A program made the translations under genes and the position numbers. This document shows positions 32,485 to 43,800 of a DNA stretch of 64,000 nucleotides, piece by piece (position 1 is the first letter of the stretch; each line of letters begins with the position of its first letter). This DNA comes from Myxococcales bacterium (GTDB taxonomy: Bacteria; Myxococcota_A; Polyangia; Nannocystales; Nannocystaceae), in contig JACKDV010000005.1 in the NCBI GenBank assembly GCA_020633315.1, forward strand, positions 248,001 to 312,000, in the 5' to 3' direction. The notes below the pieces were generated by a model. It saw only the letters and a program-made list of their open reading frames with translations, was not told the origin of the DNA and did not search any database.

Positions 32485-35400
32485 ATGCACGATCGACACG
32501 ACCCCCTGGAGCTCACCGAGCACGCCGACGAGGGCTCGCTGGCCACCCCGGTGGCCGACGGGGTCCACCACGAGCCGGAGACGGGGCGGCCGGGCAGCAC
32601 CCTCGGGCGCTACGTGGTGCTGGGCACCATCGGGCACGGGGGCATGGGGACCGTGCTCAAGGCCTACGACGCGACCCTCGACCGCGCCGTGGCGATCAAG
32701 CTGCTGCACGAGCGCACCAGCGAGCGCCGGGCCCAGCAGCTCCATCGCGAGGCCCAGGCCCTGGCGAGGCTCTCGCACCCCAACGTGGTGCAGGTGTTCG
32801 AGGTGGCCCAGCAAGGCGAGCAGGCGTTCATCGTGATGGAGCTCGTTCGCGGCCAGACCCTGCGCCAGTGGCAGCGAGGCGAGCACGGCTGGCGGGAGAT
32901 CGTGGAGGTGTATCGCCAGGCCGGAGAGGGGCTGCGGGCGGCCCACGAGGCGGGCCTGGCCCACCGCGACTTCAAGCCGGACAACTGCATCCTCGACGAG
33001 GGCCTGCGCCCGCGGGTGCTGGACTTCGGGCTGGTGCAGGAGCTGGGCCGCGCGACGGAGTCGGCCTCGCTCGACGCCGCGGCGCCCGTGGCCGCGCCCA
33101 CGCGCACGTGCACCGTGCTGGGCACGCCGGCCTACATGGCGCTGGAGCAGCTCGACGGTCGTCGCACCGATGCCCGCAGCGATCAGTTCGCGTTCTGCGT
33201 GGCGCTCTACGAGGCGCTCTACGGCGAGCGCCCCTTCGCGGGCGAGTCGATCGCCCAGCTCACGATGGCCCTGATCGAGCAGGAGATCCGCCCCGCCCCG
33301 CGCGGGAGCACGGTGCCCCGGAGCCTGCGCCGCGCCCTGCTGCGCGGCCTGGCCAAGGAGCCGAGCGAGCGCTGGCCGACGATGGAGGCGCTGCTGACCG
33401 AGCTGCGCCGGATCGCGGCGCCCCCCCGACGGCGGCTGCCGCTGCTGGTCGCAGGCGCGGGCCTGGCCGTCCTCGGGGTGGGCCTGTGGAAGCAGGCCGA
33501 CCAGCCCCCGCCCTGCCAGGGGGCGCGCGAGCAGCTCGCGGGGGTGTGGGATCCCGCGCGTCGCCGCGAGGTGGAGGCGGCGATGCTCGGGACGGGGCTG
33601 CCCTACGCCGCCGACACCTGGGCGCGAGTGGGGCCGGCCCTCGACGAGCACGCGGCCGCCTGGGCCGAGCAGCACCAAGAGGCCTGCGAGGCCACGAGCG
33701 TGCGTCGCGAGCAGTCGGCCGAGGTCATGGACCTGCGGATGGAGTGCCTGCGAGAGCTACGGCTGGAGCTGCGCGAGGCCGTCGACCTGCTCGCCGAGGC
33801 CACCCCCTCGCGGGTGGAGCGAGCGACGGCCGTGGTCGCGGGCCTGCGCGAGCCCTCGCGCTGCGCCGACCTCGAGGCCCTGCGCGCCGCCCTGCCGCCC
33901 CCCGACGATGCTCGGGTCGCGGCCGAGGTCGCTCGGCAGCGCGAGCGGCTCACCCGCGAGCTCGCCTACTTCCGCGCCGGTGAGCTCGCCACCGGTCTCG
34001 AGGAGGCCTCGCGCGTGGTCGACGAGGCGGAGGCGCTGGGCTACGCGCCGCTGCTGGCGGAGGCGCTGCTCGCCCGCGGGCGGGCCCGGGCCGAGCACGA
34101 GCAGTACGCCGCCGCCGAGCCCGACCTCGACCGCGCGTTCGTGCTGGGTACCGAGCTGGGCTACGACGACGTCTCGCGAGCGGCCGCGTCCACGTTGGTC
34201 GCGATCGTCGGCCGCGAGCTCACCGAGCCCGAGCGCGGGCTGTGGTGGGGAGAGCTCGCGCTGGCGATGAGCCGAGGCCCGGGCGGGAGCCGTGGGGACG
34301 AGGCCAGCGTCCTCAACCACATCGGCACGGTGCTCGAGGGTCGCGGGGATCTCGACGCGGCGCTCAAGCACTTCCGGCGCGCCCTGGAGCTGTGGCAGGC
34401 CGAGGGCAGCAGCAACCGCAGCGCCGCGCTCGCCAACATCGCGCTCGTGCTGAACGCCAAGGGCGACGTCGAGGCGTCCCTCGAGCACCACCGCCAGGCG
34501 ATGGCCATCCACCAGGAGGTCCTGGGCCCGCGGCATCCGACCATCGCCTCGGACCTGAGCAACATCTCCATCCTGCTGCAGGAGCAGGGGCGGCTCGACG
34601 AGGCCCTCGACCAGGCCCAGCGCGCGCTGGCCCTGCGGCGCGAGGCCCTGGGCGAGGACAACACCGTGGTCGCCGAGTCGCTCGCCAACATCTCCCTGAT
34701 CCTGCGCGACCAGGGGCACCGCGCCGAGGCCCTCGAGCACGCCGAGCTCGCCCTGTCGATCTTCGAGCGCGCCCGCGGCCGGCGACATCCCCTGGTCGCG
34801 ATGTCGCTGATCAACGTGGGGACCATGCGGCAGGATCGCGGCGAGCTCGACGAGGCCCTGCTGCGCTACCGCGAGGCGCGGTCGATCTTGGAGGAGACGC
34901 TGGGCCCCGAGCACCCCCACTGCGCCACGGCCCGCTTCGACGAGGCCTCGGCGCTGCACGACCAGGGCCGCGTCGAGGAGGGGCTCGAGGCCGCTCGCGT
35001 GGCCATCGATGCGTGGCGACGCACGCTGGGCCCCGAGCACCTGCTCGTGGGCCAGGGGCTGCTCGACGTCGGGCAGATGCAGCAAGAGCTCGGGAACCTC
35101 GACGAGGCGATGCAGACCCTGCAGGAGTCCCAGCGGATCCTGACCCTGGCGCAGGGCCCCGAGCACCCGATGGTGGCTCGGGCGATGGTGAGGATCGGAG
35201 GGCTGCTCGTCGAGCGCGGCGAGCTCGAGCCCGCGCTCGAGCTCTACCAGCGGGCCCTGAGCATGCAGCAGGCGGGCGAGGGTCCCGACCACCCCCACCT
35301 CGGGGAGACCCTGGTGGGCCTCGCCGAGATCGCGCTGCGCCGCGGCGAGCTCGACGCGGCGACGGAGCATGCGGGTCGAGCGATCACCATCCTCGAGGCC

Positions 35401-35580
35401 AGCCAGACCTTCCCTCAGCACCTGGCCCGCGCCCGCTTCGCGCTCGCCCGTGCGCTGGGGCGGCGCGGGCCCGAGCGGGCCCGAGCCCGAGCGTTGGCCG
35501 AGCAGGCGCGGGATGGGCTGCACGGCAGCTCGCGCGACGAGGTCGAGCGCTGGCTACGGCACGACGCGCTCGCCGGCTGA
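32485..35580 (+). CDS. Ser/Thr protein kinase with long TPR array
   Basis: A 1031-residue Hanks-type kinase. Gly loop GHGGMG at 50-55, K72, HRDFKPDN at 160-167, DFG at 180-182. The APE motif is changed to A219-L220-E221, a rare substitution at a structurally conserved Pro. TM helix at about 318-335. After it comes a CEATSVRREQS/CLRELR segment shared with the other kinases, then about ten TPR-like repeats of the kinesin-light-chain type (LGPxHPxxA..L.N...). The TPR half should face outward. It ends 27 bases into the convergent DUF4345-like gene. Substrates unknown. Confidence 0.93.
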   Translation: MHDRHDPLELTEHADEGSLATPVADGVHHEPETGRPGSTLGRYVVLGTIGHGGMGTVLKAYDATLDRAVAIKLLHERTSERRAQQLHREAQALARLSHPNVVQVFEVAQQGEQAFIVMELVRGQTLRQWQRGEHGWREIVEVYRQAGEGLRAAHEAGLAHRDFKPDNCILDEGLRPRVLDFGLVQELGRATESASLDAAAPVAAPTRTCTVLGTPAYMALEQLDGRRTDARSDQFAFCVALYEALYGERPFAGESIAQLTMALIEQEIRPAPRGSTVPRSLRRALLRGLAKEPSERWPTMEALLTELRRIAAPPRRRLPLLVAGAGLAVLGVGLWKQADQPPPCQGAREQLAGVWDPARRREVEAAMLGTGLPYAADTWARVGPALDEHAAAWAEQHQEACEATSVRREQSAEVMDLRMECLRELRLELREAVDLLAEATPSRVERATAVVAGLREPSRCADLEALRAALPPPDDARVAAEVARQRERLTRELAYFRAGELATGLEEASRVVDEAEALGYAPLLAEALLARGRARAEHEQYAAAEPDLDRAFVLGTELGYDDVSRAAASTLVAIVGRELTEPERGLWWGELALAMSRGPGGSRGDEASVLNHIGTVLEGRGDLDAALKHFRRALELWQAEGSSNRSAALANIALVLNAKGDVEASLEHHRQAMAIHQEVLGPRHPTIASDLSNISILLQEQGRLDEALDQAQRALALRREALGEDNTVVAESLANISLILRDQGHRAEALEHAELALSIFERARGRRHPLVAMSLINVGTMRQDRGELDEALLRYREARSILEETLGPEHPHCATARFDEASALHDQGRVEEGLEAARVAIDAWRRTLGPEHLLVGQGLLDVGQMQQELGNLDEAMQTLQESQRILTLAQGPEHPMVARAMVRIGGLLVERGELEPALELYQRALSMQQAGEGPDHPHLGETLVGLAEIALRRGELDAATEHAGRAITILEASQTFPQHLARARFALARALGRRGPERARARALAEQARDGLHGSSRDEVERWLRHDALAG

Positions 35581-35949
35581 GCCCCGGGGCGCGGATCGAA
35601 GCAGCCACCCGGCGCAGCCCGACGCGATCAGCACCTCGGCCACGATCCAGATCCACTGCAGCCGATCGGGATCGCCGTCGAGCACGAAGCCCACGGCGCG
35701 GGCCAGGCCGATCCCCACCATCAGCCACATCACCCACGAGACGATCCGACGCGCGCGAGTCTCGTGGCGAGCCCAGCCGATGGCCAGCCCCACCCCCAGC
35801 AGCGCGCCGCCCCAGGTGGCCCGCAGGTTGATCGTCTCCGATGAGCTCTTCGCGGGGCGGCCGAGGAGCTCGCCGACCTCGGCCGGCGAGGCGATGGCGA
35901 CGAGGGCCACCGCGATCACGACCAGGGCGAGCCAATGCCGGAGACGCAC
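35554..35949 (-). CDS. DUF4345-like four-helix membrane protein
   Basis: A 131-residue membrane protein with about four TM helices. NLRATWGGALLGVGLAIGWA, then GIGLARAVGFVLDGDPDRLQ and WIVAEVLIASGCAGWLL match the DUF4345 pattern. Start set at GTG 35949 (MRLRHWLALVV) because a TACGAT box ends 6 bases upstream; this gives a normal first TM helix. Its 3' end overlaps that of the kinase gene by 27 bases, tail to tail. Function unknown. Confidence 0.78.
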   Translation of the reverse strand: MRLRHWLALVVIAVALVAIASPAEVGELLGRPAKSSSETINLRATWGGALLGVGLAIGWARHETRARRIVSWVMWLMVGIGLARAVGFVLDGDPDRLQWIWIVAEVLIASGCAGWLLRSAPRGSAGERVVP

Positions 35950-35955
35950 GCCGTG

Positions 35956-35961
35956 ATCGTA
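35956..35961 (-). promoter_or_regulatory. Putative -10 box TACGAT
   Basis: TACGAT ends 6 bases before GTG at 35949, another leaderless-type start. Confidence 0.35.
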
Positions 35962-36047
35962 GCGCAGACCCGACCCATGGCGGTGGCAGTCGCTGGCAAC
36001 AACTCCTGTAGCCACTCGATTTCACGGCCATTTCGCATGGGCCGGGG

Positions 36048-36053
36048 TATGCT
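36048..36053 (+). promoter_or_regulatory. Putative -10 box TATGCT for a kinase gene
   Basis: TATGCT ends 8 bases before the TTG at 36062. No ribosome binding site precedes that TTG, so a leaderless transcript would explain its use as a start. Confidence 0.45.
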
Positions 36054-36061
36054 CCGTTGCG

Positions 36062-38860
<2,799 letters not shown>

Positions 38861-38871
38861 ACGAGTCGGGC

Positions 38872-39633
38872 ATGAGCCACCTGCCGAGCCTCGACGAGCT
38901 GTGGGAGGCCGCGCCTCCCCATCCCGCCCCCGGGGTCTTCGATCCCGCGCTCATCCGCCACCTGCCCGAGCCGGCGCGCCGCTACCTGAGCCACGCGATC
39001 GCCCCCGGGACTCCGCTGGCCACCGCGGTCCGCCTGCGCATGCACGGCGAGATCAAGCTGCGGCAGTGGAATCCGTTCACCGCCGAGCAGGTGCTGCGCT
39101 GGGATCGCGGCCTCATCTGGAAGGCCAAGGTGCGCATGGGCGGGCACGCGCTGATGACGATCAAGGGCGCCGACCGCTGGATCGACGGCGAGGGCTCGAT
39201 GCGCTGGAAGCTGCTGGGGCTGGTGCCGGTGATGTCGGCCGACGGCCCCGAGATCAGCCGCTCGGCGCTCGGCCGCGTGCAGGTGGAGAGCTTCATGCTG
39301 CCCTCGATGCTGCTGCGCGAGGACGTGCGCTGGAGCGCGACCGACGACGAGCACCCGCACGCGACGGTGACGGTGGGGGGCGAGCACGCCGAGCTCGCGC
39401 TGAGCATCGACGAGCACGGAGCGCTGCGCTCGATCGCGGTGCGCCGCTGGGGCAACCCCGAGGGCCAGGCCTTCCACTGGGTGGACTTCGGCGGGCAGAC
39501 CAGCGAGGACCGCAGCTTCGGCGGCTACACGATCCCCACCCGGGCGCGGGTGGGCTGGTACTTCGGCAGCGATCGCTGGGAGAGCGAGGGCGAGTTCTTC
39601 CGCGCCACCATCGAGTCGATGGAGCACCGCTAG
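38872..39633 (+). CDS. DUF6544-like protein
   Basis: A 253-residue soluble protein without signal peptide. LPEPARRYLSHAIAPGTPLA followed by VRLRMHGEIKLRQWNPFTAE and the late motif GYTIPTRARVGWYFGSDRWE match the DUF6544 (PF20181) pattern. Function of the family is unknown. It lies 11 bases after the kinase stop and is probably co-transcribed; TAGACG ending 8 bases before the ATG could also give it its own start site. Confidence 0.75.
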   Translation: MSHLPSLDELWEAAPPHPAPGVFDPALIRHLPEPARRYLSHAIAPGTPLATAVRLRMHGEIKLRQWNPFTAEQVLRWDRGLIWKAKVRMGGHALMTIKGADRWIDGEGSMRWKLLGLVPVMSADGPEISRSALGRVQVESFMLPSMLLREDVRWSATDDEHPHATVTVGGEHAELALSIDEHGALRSIAVRRWGNPEGQAFHWVDFGGQTSEDRSFGGYTIPTRARVGWYFGSDRWESEGEFFRATIESMEHR

Positions 39634-39689
39634 CCGCCGGGCGGGACCGAATTCGTCTGGGCCTTCATCCGGGCTTCAGCAAGCCCCCC

Positions 39690-39695
39690 TACGCT
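39690..39695 (+). promoter_or_regulatory. Putative -10 box TACGCT
   Basis: TACGCT ends 6 bases before the ATG at 39702, the leaderless-type layout. Confidence 0.4.
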
Positions 39696-39701
39696 CCCAC
39701 C

Positions 39702-40427
39702 ATGCGAATCCGGTCCGTGCTCCCCGCAATCGTGCTGCTCACCGCCTGCCCTGCCCCCGAGCCGGACGAGCCGGCTCCGCTGGAGGTCGATGGCATCGTG
39801 CGCCCGGTGGCCGACGACGTGCGCTGGGTCGCGGCCATCGACAACCCCTACTTCCCCCTGCCCACCGGGGCCACCTGGCACTACGAGGCGATGAGCGACG
39901 AGGGCCTCGAGACCGACGACGTGGAGGTGCTCGCCCAGACCCGGGTGGTCAACGGCGTCACGGCCACCGTGGTCCACGACCTGGTGAGGCTCGACGGAGA
40001 GATCGTCGAGGAGACCTGGGACTGGTACGCCCAGGACGACGAGGGCAGCGTCTGGTACCTCGGCGAGGACACCTGCGAGTGGGAGGACGGCATGTGCGTC
40101 GTGCATGCCGGGGCGTGGGAGTGGGGCGTGGACGGTGCGCTGCCGGGGATCATCATGCCCGGCGATCCCCAGGCGGACGGCCAGCCCTTCTTCCAGGAGT
40201 ACTACCCCGGCGAGGCCGAGGACGTGGGCGAGGTCATCGGCGTGGGCGAGGCCATCGAGGTCCCCGCCGGCTCGTTCACCGATTGCGTCCGCACCCGCGA
40301 CACCTCGCACCTCGACCCCGGCCTCGACGAGCAGAAGGTCTACTGCCCGGGGGTCGGCAACGTGCTCGTGCTCGAGCCCGGCGTGAGCGTGGAGCTGCTC
40401 TCGCACTCGGGGCTGCTGGGCCCCTAG
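39702..40427 (+). CDS. Hypothetical lipoprotein
   Basis: A 241-residue lipoprotein. Signal MRIRSVLPAIVLLTAC with lipobox LTAC at Cys16, then a short Pro/Glu linker. The mature part is Trp-rich and acidic: IDNPYFPLPTGATWHYEAMS, then WDWYAQDDEGSVWYLGEDTC and FQEYYPGEAEDVG. The segment VIGVGEAIEVPAGSFTDCVRT resembles periplasmic beta-strand proteins that are found in several phyla. Function unknown. Its stop overlaps the stop of the convergent TonB-like gene by 4 bases. Confidence 0.8.
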   Translation: MRIRSVLPAIVLLTACPAPEPDEPAPLEVDGIVRPVADDVRWVAAIDNPYFPLPTGATWHYEAMSDEGLETDDVEVLAQTRVVNGVTATVVHDLVRLDGEIVEETWDWYAQDDEGSVWYLGEDTCEWEDGMCVVHAGAWEWGVDGALPGIIMPGDPQADGQPFFQEYYPGEAEDVGEVIGVGEAIEVPAGSFTDCVRTRDTSHLDPGLDEQKVYCPGVGNVLVLEPGVSVELLSHSGLLGP

Positions 40428-41248
40428 TCGAAGTGGATCTCGAACTCCGCCACCGTGCACACCTGGGTGGGGCGGCCGGCGACCAGGAACGGCCGAAAGC
40501 GCCAGCGCTTGATGGCGTCGCGACAGATGGTGTCCACCTGGGGGTCGCGAGGGAAGCGCTTGGCGGTGCGGACGGAGACGGTCTTGCCGCGACGATCGAT
40601 GCAGAACGCGGTGCGGTTGACCCCGCCGTGTCGATCGAACATGCCGGTGTTGGTCTTGGCCAGCCGGCCCGCGTCGGGATCGGGGGTGAAGATGGCCTGC
40701 TCCATCACCGCCTCGAGCGGCTTGGGCGGCTCGGCGGGGCGCGCCGGCGTGAGCGAGCCGGTCCCGATCGCGTTGGGGTCCCCGCCGAGCACCCCGCCCA
40801 CCACTCCGCCCGGGACGCCCCCGAGCACGCCGCCGGGCACCCCACCGGGCACGCCCATGGGGATCGCCCGGGACGCGGCGGAGCGGGCGTTCTTGGGCAC
40901 GCCGAGCGCGGCCGGGGTCATCGCGCAGCCGTTGCAGGCGGCAGGCGGAGGCGGCGGGCCGCGGGGGCGATCGGGAGGCGGGAGCTCGGGCTCCGGCTCG
41001 GGCTGCGGCAGATCCTTGGGCTCGGGCTCCGGCTCGGGCTTGGGCTCCGGCTCCTTCACCGGCGCGGGCCGGCTCGTACGGCTGAGCGAGATCGCCTTGA
41101 CGGCGCGACGCGTGGTGGGCTCGGGCACCGCGGTGGCCGGCTCGTAGACCGCGGCCCACGACAGCAGCGCCACCACGTGCACCACGGCGCTGCCCCCCAG
41201 CGCCGTGCGCAGGCGTCGGCCCAGTCCTCCGTCGCCCGGCCCCACCAT
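40424..41248 (-). CDS. TonB-like energy transducer
   Basis: A 274-residue protein with N-terminal TM helix (about 18-36), a Pro/Glu/Lys-rich periplasmic spacer (KEPEPKPEPEPEPK), a CNGC motif, a GGV-rich repeat (five or six GVPGG/GVLGG units at about 130-156) and a C-terminal TonB/AgmX-like domain ending in WRFRPFLVAGRPTQVCTVAE. It should carry proton-motive energy from the ExbB/ExbD complex to an outer-membrane partner. It follows the exbD-like gene by 4 bases. No TonB-dependent receptor gene is in the window, so the cargo is unknown. The glycine-rich repeat is unusual for TonB. Confidence 0.85.
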   Translation of the reverse strand: MVGPGDGGLGRRLRTALGGSAVVHVVALLSWAAVYEPATAVPEPTTRRAVKAISLSRTSRPAPVKEPEPKPEPEPEPKDLPQPEPEPELPPPDRPRGPPPPPAACNGCAMTPAALGVPKNARSAASRAIPMGVPGGVPGGVLGGVPGGVVGGVLGGDPNAIGTGSLTPARPAEPPKPLEAVMEQAIFTPDPDAGRLAKTNTGMFDRHGGVNRTAFCIDRRGKTVSVRTAKRFPRDPQVDTICRDAIKRWRFRPFLVAGRPTQVCTVAEFEIHFD

Positions 41249-41252
41249 GGTC

Positions 41253-41678
41253 CTACTCGAGCTGGGTGACCACCATGTCCACCCGCGAGAAGCCCACCTG
41301 GGTGACCAGGTCGAGCAGGCTCAGCACCCGCCCGTGCGTGGCCGCCTCGTCGCCGCGCAGCACGATCGACGCCTCGGCGTTGTGGTCGTAGAGCTCCAGC
41401 AGGCGCTGCCGCACCACCTCGTCGGCCAGCGGCTCCTCGCCGTCGAGCACCACCTGGCCGTCGGCCAGCACGGTGATCGTCATGCCGTCGAACTCGTTGT
41501 CGTCGTCGGGCTCGCCCGCCGCCGCCTCGGCGAGATCGACCGGCAGCAGGTACTCGTTGTGCGACGAGAAGGTCATCGTGATCATGAAGAAGATCAGCAG
41601 CTGGAACACCACGTCGATGAGCGGGGTGAGGTTGATCGACGAGTCGTCCCCCCCGTCGCTGGCGCGCCCGATGTTCAC
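41253..41678 (-). CDS. ExbD/TolR family biopolymer transport protein
   Basis: A 141-residue protein with one TM helix: SSINLTPLIDVVFQLLIFFM, where the Asp in PLIDVVF is the proton-carrying residue of the family. The periplasmic domain ends in GRVLSLLDLVTQVGFSRVDM, as usual. Starts at GTG 41678, overlapping the stop of the ExbB-like gene (GTGA). Acts in the inner membrane with ExbB and TonB. Confidence 0.92.
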   Translation of the reverse strand: MNIGRASDGGDDSSINLTPLIDVVFQLLIFFMITMTFSSHNEYLLPVDLAEAAAGEPDDDNEFDGMTITVLADGQVVLDGEEPLADEVVRQRLLELYDHNAEASIVLRGDEAATHGRVLSLLDLVTQVGFSRVDMVVTQLE

Positions 41679-42328
41679 GATGCCTCCGAGGCCTCGTCGA
41701 CCGAGTCGACGGCGAAGGTGCTGATCACGTCGCGGCCGAAGTCCTCGATCTCGCACACGAGGCCGTCGATCTTGCCCAGCACGTAGCGGTGCGCGAGGTA
41801 GACGGGGATGGCCACGATGAGCCCCGCCGCCGTGGTGAGCAGCGCCTGCCAGATGCCGTCGGCGAGCACCCCGATGTCGGCCGCGCCCCGGCTAGCCTCC
41901 GCGCTGGCCACCACCCCCTGGAACATCGCGATCATGCCCACCACGGTGCCGAGCAGCCCCAGCAGCGGCGAGACGGTGGCGATCGAGCCCAGGGCCCCGG
42001 TGTAGCGCTTCATGAGGTAGAGCTCGCGGCGGCCGGTGTCCTCCATCGCCTCGCGCATCTCCGAGGCGGTCGAGCGGGTCCGCTCCAGCCCCCGCACCAG
42101 CACCCGCCCCAGCGACGAGCCCTCGCGCTCGCACAGCTCCCGCAGCGGCTGCCGCTCGCCGGCTCGCACCAGCCCCGGGACCTCGGCCACCAGCTTCGGG
42201 GCCAGGATGTTGTCACGACGCAAATACAGCAGCCGCTCGATGAACAGCGCCACTCCCGCTAGCGAGGCCACGAGGATGGGCACCAAGAACCACCCACCCT
42301 GCCGCAGCAATTCGAAGATCAGCTCCAT
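41675..42328 (-). CDS. MotA/TolQ/ExbB proton channel family protein
   Basis: A 217-residue inner-membrane protein with three TM helices (about 14-32, 120-142 and 160-183). The family motif is GSIATVSPLLGLLGTVVGMI, followed by LADGIWQALLTTAAGLIVAI. Forms the proton channel with ExbD. First gene of the exbB-exbD-tonB-like operon. A TATCAT hexamer lies about 26 bases and AAGGGCGGAG directly upstream of the ATG, so this gene has a conventional leader with ribosome binding site. Confidence 0.93.
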   Translation of the reverse strand: MELIFELLRQGGWFLVPILVASLAGVALFIERLLYLRRDNILAPKLVAEVPGLVRAGERQPLRELCEREGSSLGRVLVRGLERTRSTASEMREAMEDTGRRELYLMKRYTGALGSIATVSPLLGLLGTVVGMIAMFQGVVASAEASRGAADIGVLADGIWQALLTTAAGLIVAIPVYLAHRYVLGKIDGLVCEIEDFGRDVISTFAVDSVDEASEAS

Positions 42329-42435
42329 GCTCCGCCCTTCGCGAGCGCTGATGATACAGGGCCGGGTTTCGAAGGACCGGGAGACCAAAGTGCGTGGGGA
42401 CTCGCACGATGGTGACGATCTTTGCGCGGGCCTGA

Positions 42436-43740
42436 TCAGCTCGGAGATGCTAAGCGCAGGCGAACCTGGAGCTGCTCGATGCCCGGCGGGCGGCAGGGCA
42501 GCGCGACCGGAGCCAGCTCGCGCACCAGGCAGCCGGCGAAGCGCATGCGGGGCAGCGAGCTCAGCTCGCCGAAGACCTGGGCCCGATCGATCTCGCCATC
42601 GGGCGCCAGATCGAGGACCACGGTGACGTCGATCGCGGCATCGAGGGGTTGCTGCTGCAGGCAGGCGGCCACCGCTCGTGACTCGTCCAGGCGGCGCACC
42701 CACCCCTCGGTCCCCGGCTGCAGCAGCTCGAAGGCCTGGTCGTCGGCGAAGGCCTCCTGCTCGTCTCGCGCCTCGGCCCACAGGCGTCGACCGGCCGGGC
42801 CCGCGGGATGGCGCAGCGTCTCGATGCTCTGGCACAGGCACTCGCCGTCGACGACCCGGGCCGAGGGATGCTCGGAGCGGGCCGAGCAGCGATCGATGCG
42901 CCCGTCGGGACCCAGCTCGGCCTTCACGATCCACGTGAGCCCCACGTGGGGATCGGGGTGGCCACAGCGCGCCACCTGGGGAGCGAGCGCCTCCAGTCGC
43001 GCGCCCGAGGGAGGGGTCCGCCACGGCCCGATCCCCACGACCCGTTCGAAAGTCACGGGCGGGGCGGGGCTCGTCGAGCCCGGCACCCCCACGCCCGCGA
43101 TCCCAGCGAGGCCCTCCTCGAGCGAGCGGGCCGAACGGATCCACGCCGCGGGATCGTGCGGCTTGGTCACGCGCGGGCCCACGAAGGTCACGTCGAGGTC
43201 GCCCTCGGGGCCGTCGTCGATCGACACCTGCAGCCAGCAGGTGGCGAAGCAGGCCACCTCGACGAGCGCGCTGGCGTTGCGCCCGAAGTAGCGGGCCATC
43301 AGCTCGTCGTGCGTGAGCGGGGCGCGGCACGCCAGGTCCCCCTCGAGCACGAGCCGCCCCTGGGCCGCGGCGGCCTCGATGCGCTCGAGCTCCGCCACCG
43401 GCACCACCGACCAGCCCCGGGCCGCCACGGACTCGCCCACGCGACGGCGCAGCTCGGCCAGCTCGTCGGGGAACAGCACCACCGGCGGGAAGTCCTCCAC
43501 CGGCAGGATCACCACCATCGACTCCGGGAACGGAGGCTCGAGCGCTCGCAGCTCCTGCCGTGCGGGAGGCCCGGGGAGCTCCGCGACCGAGCCAGCCCCG
43601 TCGTCATCGGTGCCGGCCACGGGCGCGGGCGTCGAGGTCACGGGGCTCGGCGGCTCCGCGGGCTCCGACCCACGCCCCGCGCCGTGGCAGGCCACGAGCA
43701 GCGCGGCGACGACCGACCCCCAGCGGCCTCGTGTGGTCAT
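42436..43740 (-). CDS. Lipoprotein with two AgmX/TonB-C-like domains
   Basis: A 434-residue lipoprotein: signal MTTRGRWGSVVAALLVAC with lipobox LVAC at Cys18. After a linker there is a beta-rich region (VVILPVEDFPPVVLFPDELA). Two later segments share the pattern of AgmX/TonB C-terminal repeats: LTWIVKAELGPDGRIDRCSA with a following Cys pair, and VTVVLDLAPDGEIDRAQVFG with AGCLVRELAPVALPCRPPG. It lies upstream of the exbB-like gene in the same direction with a 107-base gap. A role in the same energy-transduction system is inferred. The ATG at 43740 has a TACACC box 7 bases upstream. Confidence 0.78.
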   Translation of the reverse strand: MTTRGRWGSVVAALLVACHGAGRGSEPAEPPSPVTSTPAPVAGTDDDGAGSVAELPGPPARQELRALEPPFPESMVVILPVEDFPPVVLFPDELAELRRRVGESVAARGWSVVPVAELERIEAAAAQGRLVLEGDLACRAPLTHDELMARYFGRNASALVEVACFATCWLQVSIDDGPEGDLDVTFVGPRVTKPHDPAAWIRSARSLEEGLAGIAGVGVPGSTSPAPPVTFERVVGIGPWRTPPSGARLEALAPQVARCGHPDPHVGLTWIVKAELGPDGRIDRCSARSEHPSARVVDGECLCQSIETLRHPAGPAGRRLWAEARDEQEAFADDQAFELLQPGTEGWVRRLDESRAVAACLQQQPLDAAIDVTVVLDLAPDGEIDRAQVFGELSSLPRMRFAGCLVRELAPVALPCRPPGIEQLQVRLRLASPS

Positions 43741-43747
43741 GCTCCGC

Positions 43748-43753
43748 GGTGTA
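43748..43753 (-). promoter_or_regulatory. Putative extended -10 box TGC-TACACC
   Basis: TACACC preceded by TGC, 7 bases before the ATG at 43740. It is embedded in GGCGTTCGTGCTA, which also precedes the gene at 62732, and touches the terminator hairpin of the upstream gene. Confidence 0.45.
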
Positions 43754-43796
43754 GCACGAACGCCGGTCGAGCCCCCGACCGACCGGCGTTCGTGCT
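43753..43796 (-). terminator. Perfect 17-bp hairpin after the M57 protease gene
   Basis: AGCACGAACGCCGGTCG (43753-43769) and CGACCGGCGTTCGTGCT (43780-43796) are perfect inverted repeats around a 10-base loop. It starts 4 bases after the protease stop at 43801 and is the strongest hairpin in the window. No U-tract. The distal arm carries the TGC-TA part of the -10 box of the next gene. Confidence 0.7.
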
Positions 43797-43800
43797 CGCC

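Noticed and set aside
40780..40870. Regular GGGGTGCCC-type repeats as a possible structural DNA element
   Set aside because: They are fully explained by the GVPGG coding repeat of the TonB-like protein.
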